In this document: in pieces, positions 59,551 through 64,000 of the stretch | Layout: each line of letters starts with the position of its first letter | Numbering within the stretch: the stretch's first letter is position 1 | From: Phytopythium helicoides | Lineage: Eukaryota > Oomycota > Peronosporomycetes > Pythiales > Pythiaceae | DNA: 64,000 nucleotides | Assembly: GCA_024867545.1 (NCBI GenBank) | Contig: JANFNE010000009.1 | Location: 966,501-1,030,500, forward strand | Direction: 5' to 3' | Notes under the pieces: generated by a model | Told to the model about the DNA's origin: nothing | Seen by the model: the letters and a program-made list of their open reading frames with translations, nothing else | The model's database searches: none | Position numbers and translations under genes: made by a program

Positions 59551-60660
59551 ATGGGCGAAGCGCCGAGCCCCGCGCCGCCCTGCGCGTCCACGTCGCCCAC
59601 CCGCAAGCGCACGCTCAGCAAGCGCTTCGTCAACAGCCGCTGGGTGTTCAACAACATCCGCGTGGGCGAGCTGCTCGTCGACTGCCGCGCGCGCGACGCG
59701 TTCGCCGCCAACTCGATCGTGGGCGCCGTCAGCGTGCCGCCCATGCCCGCGGACGCCTGCACATCGCTGGCAGACGTGCTGCGCGCGCTCAAGGACGACC
59801 AGGAGGCGCAGACCGCGGCGGCGCTCTTCGCTAGACGCACACTGAGAGACATCGTGCTGTTCGCCGAGCTGGACGATCTGCGAGTTGCCGACTCGTGGCT
59901 GTACCGACTCGAGGCGCTGCTGCTGGATGAAGGGCTTGCAGCGAGCGTCAAGACGCTGTGCGACGGCTTCTCGACTTTCAACGAGCGGTACCCATTCTAC
60001 ACGACGCAGGGCACGGTCGGCGAGGGCGTGCTGCACTCGGGCATGAACCACGTCACATACCCAAACGAGATCGTCGACAACTTTTTGTACCTGGGTAACA
60101 TGTGGCAAGCGAGCTCCAAGCAAGTGATCGACCACCTCCGCATCACGCACGTCGTGAACGCCACGCTAGATGTGGGCAACGTGTTTGAGGCCGACGGCGT
60201 CAAGTACCACGAGGTCAAGATCCGCGACACGCAGGACGCCGATATTTCGGCTTTCTTTGACAGCACGTACGCATTCATCGACGAGGCCAAGCAGAGCGGC
60301 GGTCGCGTGCTCGTGCACTGCACGCAGGGCATCTCGCGCTCGGCCACGCTCGTCGTCATGTATGTGATGCGGGCGTTCGATTGGTCGCTCGCACAGGCTT
60401 TCAATTTCGTGCGTTCCGGCCGCGGCGTTATTATCCCGAACGACGGCTTCGTTCGCGCGCTCATGGCCGAGGAGCGGCTGCTGCACCACGATAAGTTCAG
60501 CGTGACCGAGTCGGATATGGACGAGCTGCTGAGTGGGAACCTGCCGAACCGCGCGGCGACCATCAAGACCGTCGGGTCGTCGTCGCTGCTGACAGCGACT
60601 GGCGCCGAGCAGCCTGTCGAGTGCGCGCTGATGGACCGCGCGCGGTGCTCTGTCATGTAA
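59551..60660 (+). CDS. Rhodanese-like plus dual-specificity phosphatase with C-terminal CaaX box
   Basis: A 369-residue protein. Residues about 25-140 form a rhodanese/CH2-like domain as in MAP kinase phosphatases (NNIRVGELLVDCRARDAF); the rhodanese active-site Cys is absent, as expected for a docking module. Residues about 165-320 form the dual-specificity phosphatase. The signature HCTQGISRSA has catalytic Cys257 and Arg263, the general acid probably lies in KIRDTQDADI, and the N-terminal YPNEIVDNFLYLGNM is the typical start. It should dephosphorylate Ser/Thr/Tyr, possibly on MAP kinases. The protein ends in CSVM, a farnesylation-type CaaX box (Cys366), implying membrane attachment. The next gene is a paralogue carrying a FYVE-type finger instead. 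Start chosen at the first ATG of the frame after the acceptor at 59535. Confidence 0.9.
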   Translation: MGEAPSPAPPCASTSPTRKRTLSKRFVNSRWVFNNIRVGELLVDCRARDAFAANSIVGAVSVPPMPADACTSLADVLRALKDDQEAQTAAALFARRTLRDIVLFAELDDLRVADSWLYRLEALLLDEGLAASVKTLCDGFSTFNERYPFYTTQGTVGEGVLHSGMNHVTYPNEIVDNFLYLGNMWQASSKQVIDHLRITHVVNATLDVGNVFEADGVKYHEVKIRDTQDADISAFFDSTYAFIDEAKQSGGRVLVHCTQGISRSATLVVMYVMRAFDWSLAQAFNFVRSGRGVIIPNDGFVRALMAEERLLHHDKFSVTESDMDELLSGNLPNRAATIKTVGSSSLLTATGAEQPVECALMDRARCSVM

Positions 60661-61453
60661 ACGCTCTTGAAGTAATCAGGCACCGCATCTCACGCTAGGA
60701 AATGAGTCGCGTGCGCGACCGTGTAGGATACGACATCGTAATGTAACGCGTTCAAACTGCACTGCATCACGCCAGCCGCGCAGGCAGCCGCCTCGACACA
60801 CTCATCTGCGCCGTGCGTTGCGCATTCACGGCCCGCCCACACCTGACGCATCAGGCGCCGGCGGGCAGCCGAAGCAGGCGCCGCCGAATGCGCAAGCGCG
60901 AGGCGAAGCGCGCGATCAACGACTGCCGGCGGCGTCATCTCGGTGCACAACCCGACAGTCAGACAGCCAGCGCGGCCGATCCGCGCGCTTTGCCGACTGC
61001 GGTGCGCCAGCATGTTGAAGGCGGCGCCGCGACTGAAGCAAGTCCGGCGCTCGAGTTGCCTCGGGCGGTGAGTAACGTACGGAGCCGAGAGAGCCGTTTG
61101 CGTCCTTTCTTGGCCGGGCAGCTGACTTGCGTCTGGATGTCACCAGAAATTAAAGAGTAGCTAGGCCGGAGCGGCGCGCATGAGAGTGGCAGGGCTATCG
61201 AGTGTCGTAGGTGCGCTGGCGCTGCATCTGCGGCTGGCGACGCCACAAGTTTAGTGGAGCCGCGCGGCTTGGACAGGCGCGTCGGCGACTCTTCCAGCGG
61301 GCCAATAAGCGCGCGGCGCCGCTGATCCCGCGCCGCGGCTTCTCCCGCATCACTCCGTCTCTCTTGCTGCTTGTACCGTACGTCGCGGCGCGAGGCAACG
61401 CTCACCGGCCGCTCACTTCCCCCCGCGAAGAGGCCGAGGCGAGGCGAGGGTGC
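60661..61453. other. GC-rich intergenic region between the two phosphatase genes
   Basis: About 790 bp, GC-rich, with open frames on both strands but none with a recognisable domain. It holds the promoter of the second phosphatase gene; a CCAAT box is present at 61305-61309. Confidence 0.5.
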
Positions 61454-63700
61454 ATGCGCCCGGGCGAGCCCGCGCCAGGTCCAGACCCGCAGGCCGCTCC
61501 TCCCGCCGCGAACCTGACGAGTGCGACCGCTAGCTGCGTCCGGCGGCCGCGCAGCATGTCGGTGGGCGACGACCAGGGCGGCGCGCGCGCCGAGGCGAGC
61601 GAACCGCCGCGCCGCGTTGTGCGCACGGGGCTCGTCACCTGCCGCTGGCTCTACAACCAGGTGCAGGCGGCGCGCGGCATGATCCTCATCGACGTGCGCG
61701 CAAGAGAGGCCTTCGAGGACGACACCATCCCCAGCGCCATCTCCGTGCCGCCCATGCCGCACGCGCGCTCCATCGACGAGGTCGAGGCCGGCGTACTGGC
61801 CGAGCAGCGCTACATGCTCGCTCCCAAGAAGCGCAAGCTGCGCGACGTCGTGCTCTTCGGAGACGTCATCAAGCGCTCGGGCGGAGACGAGGGATCGTGG
61901 ATCAGACAGCTCGAGCGCATGCTCGTCGAGGACGGACTCGTCACCAGCGTCAAGCTGCTCTTCGACGGGTTCCTCACGTTCAAGTACCGGTACCCGTTCT
62001 ACACATCAGCAGCCATGCTCAATGAGATGGCCGCCGCGCCAGGAGCAGGCGGAGGAGGACTTGCGCGCACGCGCAGCGGAACGCACAACCTCAACTACCC
62101 GAACGAGATTCTCGAGGGCTTTCTCTTTTTGGGCAACATGTGGCACGCGCAGTCCAAGCAGGTCATTGACCACCTCGGCATCACGCATATTGTCAACGCG
62201 AGTCTTGACATTGGCGACCCATTCGTGAACGACAGCGTCAAGTACCACGACGTCAAGATCAAGGACAAGGCCGACGCAGACATCACGGCGTACTTTGACT
62301 CGACGTACGCCTTCATCGAGTCGGCTAAGCGCACGCAGCACGGACGCGTACTGGTGCACTGCACACAGGGAATTTCTAGGTCGGCCACGCTTGTCATCAT
62401 GTATCTCATGCGCGCCAACAACTGGTCGCTCGTGACGGCCGTCAATTTTGCGATGGCCAGTCGCGGCGTTGTGTACCCGAACGAAGGGTTCGTCAAGGCG
62501 CTAATGAAGGAGGAATTCCGCTTGTACAAAGGTAACAGCGTGACGCTCGAAGAGATTGACACATTGCTGCAACACCAGATCCCGGATCGACCCGTGCCAT
62601 TGCAGGTTCACAACCAAAAGTCGGAAAGTTGCGCACAGTGCCGAAAATTTTTCTCGCTGCTGGAATGGAAGCACAAGTGCAGCTATTGTAAAAAGGAGTG
62701 CTGTAGCAAGTGCACAAGCACGCGGCTAGCGAACCCCGTGCGAGAAAAGGTCGTGGCAGCAGGACTGGAATCCGAGCAGCGCGCAAAGCGTGTGTGTGAC
62801 GTGTGCGTCAGCCGTCTGTGGCAAATTAACCTCCCGCGTCCGCGCAAGGGGCTTCCTTCCAAGTATGTGCGCTGCAAGCACCTGAACGTTAACTCTCTCT
62901 CGACCTTTGGTCGGCCCGTGTGCATCTCATACTTCGAAGGAACGGAGCCGCAGCTGATCTTGAACGTCATCAAAACTCGCTTTGCAGTGCGAGATAGCCA
63001 AATCATTGATATTTCGCTTGAAAACGGCGAGCCAGTGTTCAATATCGAAGAACTGCCCGATGAGACAGAGGTTTTTGTCTCGGTTGGTAAGGCGGGCAAT
63101 GTGCAAGAAGTTCGTACATCACCGCAGCAAAACAACGGACTGTCCCCACGCCAGCAGCATCGGCTGCAATTTCTTCGCCAGCAGCAGCAATTCAATAATC
63201 GATCTCGCCAGATCCGGCGTACAGGAAGCGGTGGGCGACTGTCGCCTTCCGAACGCAGCTACCGCGAGCGATCATCGTCTGAAGGCACTGTTGACGCTTT
63301 CCAGGATCGTCACGGACTCAAGCCAATTGATACGCCTCGTACCCGCTCGTTTCAGTTGGACACACCGTCCACCTCAACTGCTACGGCGCCGGAAACTTTG
63401 GCTTCTGCTACTGCTGCTGCATCAGGCAAGGTGTCCAAAGCGGCTGGTGACAAAAAGTTTTGTGAGTTGTGGAAGCTTTCGTTCCCAACCATGAGTGTTA
63501 TTGAGCGTGATGCTTTGCTCAAGATCAAGAAACCCGACGTGCTGATGGACGTGATGCTAGGCATCAGCAGCCTCTCGTGCGGCGCGCTAACTATCCCAGA
63601 GTTCCGTGCACACCTCGTCGAGCTCGGGTACTCGGCGTCCAACCGCGATGCCATGGCGGCTTTACTCGAGACCGCTCGACGTGGCCCTGCTGCGCCGTAG
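61454..63700 (+). CDS. Rhodanese-like / dual-specificity phosphatase / FYVE-type finger protein
   Basis: An intronless paralogue of the previous gene, 748 residues from the ATG at 61454. A start at 61556 (MSVGDDQGG) gives 714 residues and matches the paralogue's N-terminus better. The rhodanese-like domain (LIDVRAREAFEDDTIP) and phosphatase (YPNEILEGFLFLGNM; HCTQGISRSATL) are intact. They are followed by a FYVE/RING-like double zinc finger (CAQCRKFF, HKCSYCKKECCSKC, RVCDVC). The finger keeps the RVCD motif but has no full R+HHC+ phosphoinositide motif. Next comes a ubiquitin-like or doublecortin-like segment (CISYFEGTEPQLILNVI to DETEVFVSVGK), then a Gln/Ser-rich linker and a C-terminal helical part with LWKLSFPTMS. 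It is probably an endosomal or membrane-associated phosphatase. The finger would replace the CaaX anchor of its neighbour. Confidence 0.88.
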   Translation: MRPGEPAPGPDPQAAPPAANLTSATASCVRRPRSMSVGDDQGGARAEASEPPRRVVRTGLVTCRWLYNQVQAARGMILIDVRAREAFEDDTIPSAISVPPMPHARSIDEVEAGVLAEQRYMLAPKKRKLRDVVLFGDVIKRSGGDEGSWIRQLERMLVEDGLVTSVKLLFDGFLTFKYRYPFYTSAAMLNEMAAAPGAGGGGLARTRSGTHNLNYPNEILEGFLFLGNMWHAQSKQVIDHLGITHIVNASLDIGDPFVNDSVKYHDVKIKDKADADITAYFDSTYAFIESAKRTQHGRVLVHCTQGISRSATLVIMYLMRANNWSLVTAVNFAMASRGVVYPNEGFVKALMKEEFRLYKGNSVTLEEIDTLLQHQIPDRPVPLQVHNQKSESCAQCRKFFSLLEWKHKCSYCKKECCSKCTSTRLANPVREKVVAAGLESEQRAKRVCDVCVSRLWQINLPRPRKGLPSKYVRCKHLNVNSLSTFGRPVCISYFEGTEPQLILNVIKTRFAVRDSQIIDISLENGEPVFNIEELPDETEVFVSVGKAGNVQEVRTSPQQNNGLSPRQQHRLQFLRQQQQFNNRSRQIRRTGSGGRLSPSERSYRERSSSEGTVDAFQDRHGLKPIDTPRTRSFQLDTPSTSTATAPETLASATAAASGKVSKAAGDKKFCELWKLSFPTMSVIERDALLKIKKPDVLMDVMLGISSLSCGALTIPEFRAHLVELGYSASNRDAMAALLETARRGPAAP

Positions 63701-63896
63701 CGAGTTACCCACCAGGAAGAGACCGTACCACTAGGCAGAAGAATGTAGACACGTCATAGCGGGTCGACTAATTTATTCCCAACCCAAGGAAAAAGTAACA
63801 ATGAAGCCCAGGGTACCATGTAGCAACAACTGTATCTGGAGTTGATGTGAATTATCTTGCATTGTTTGGTGTAGGTTTGCTCGGTTCTCTGCTTTA

Positions 63897-64000
63897 CTAC
63901 TTGAAGCCACTAGCGCCTGTCGTCTTGCCTGGTGATGCCGTCGGATACACAAACTCGGTTCCCTCCATCTTTATCCGACAGCGGTGCACGGTGAGCGTAA
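63897..64000 (-). CDS. 3' exon of an unidentified gene, cut by the window edge
   Basis: On the minus strand a frame open from the window edge ends with TAG at 63897. The last residues are HRCRIKMEGTEFVYPTASPG followed by a short Lys/Gly tail. The amino-acid mix looks like a real C-terminus and the frame is open to the edge, but 34 residues do not allow an identification. It is convergent with the phosphatase gene, about 200 bp away. Confidence 0.45.
   Translation of the reverse strand, partial: TLTVHRCRIKMEGTEFVYPTASPGKTTGASGFK

Noticed and set aside
60690..61013. Minus-strand open frame in the region between the phosphatase genes
   Set aside because: Ala/Arg-rich low-complexity translation, no domain, no splice support.
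1..64000. CRISPR arrays, bacterial operons, ribosomal or transfer RNA genes
   Set aside because: No regularly spaced direct repeats, no ribosomal RNA similarity and no cloverleaf-type tRNA signature that I could recognise by eye.

Overview
The window is nuclear DNA of a compact eukaryotic genome, most likely an oomycete (a Pythium- or Phytophthora-like stramenopile), although I cannot name a species. Genes lie 30-700 bp apart on both strands. Every intron I could place is GT-AG and short (53-110 nt, mostly 60-80). Very long genes have no intron at all, including a 12.9 kb dynein heavy chain. Flagellar genes (an outer-arm-type dynein with an N-terminal Kelch propeller, a kinesin, a ZSWIM2-like ligase) fit an organism with swimming zoospores. 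A rhodanese/dual-specificity-phosphatase/FYVE protein, a folate-type PTPS and a PIF/Harbinger transposon fit the stramenopile assignment. There are no bacterial operons, ribosome-binding sites or CRISPR arrays.

Layout. 1-7631: three copies of an FAD-dependent, salicylate-hydroxylase-like monooxygenase. Copy A is cut by the window edge (-), B is complete (-), C is complete (+). B and C form the arms of a near-perfect 1.73 kb inverted repeat around a diverged 2.4 kb spacer. 7796-8691: a tiny Lys/His-rich protein and an orphan copy of its last exon. 9005-19145: glucose-6-phosphate isomerase, a BED-finger methyltransferase, an RCC1-repeat protein and a polytopic class-3 lipase. 19206-29977: a secretory and protein-quality-control neighbourhood (ZSWIM2-like E3 ligase, Derlin, a Ser/Pro-rich repeat-motif protein, a PKA-like kinase, a class I alpha-mannosidase, syntaxin-16). 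30179-43075: the dynein heavy chain, transcribed divergently from syntaxin-16 through a CCAAT-rich shared promoter. 44663-50628: homogentisate dioxygenase, PTPS-III and an orphan kinesin with three Cys/His repeats. 51118-55740: a 1518-residue multi-PHD chromatin protein. 56001-58835: a complete PIF/Harbinger element with both genes open, matching terminal inverted repeats and a TCA target duplication. 59184-63700: two related rhodanese-like/dual-specificity phosphatases, one ending in a CaaX box and one carrying a FYVE-type finger. The last 104 bp hold the 3' exon of another gene on the minus strand.

The most unusual region is the first 7.6 kb. The coding sequences of the three monooxygenase copies are almost identical. 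Their distal upstream regions are recognisably homologous but heavily diverged, and the identity between A and B stops at the start codon. This pattern indicates recent homogenisation (gene conversion) of older duplicates. Functional links are otherwise modest: Derlin and the mannosidase both belong to ER quality control, and homogentisate dioxygenase shares a promoter region with a pterin enzyme. Exon structures were built by hand from reading frame, splice consensus and family alignment from memory; no database or transcript evidence was available.
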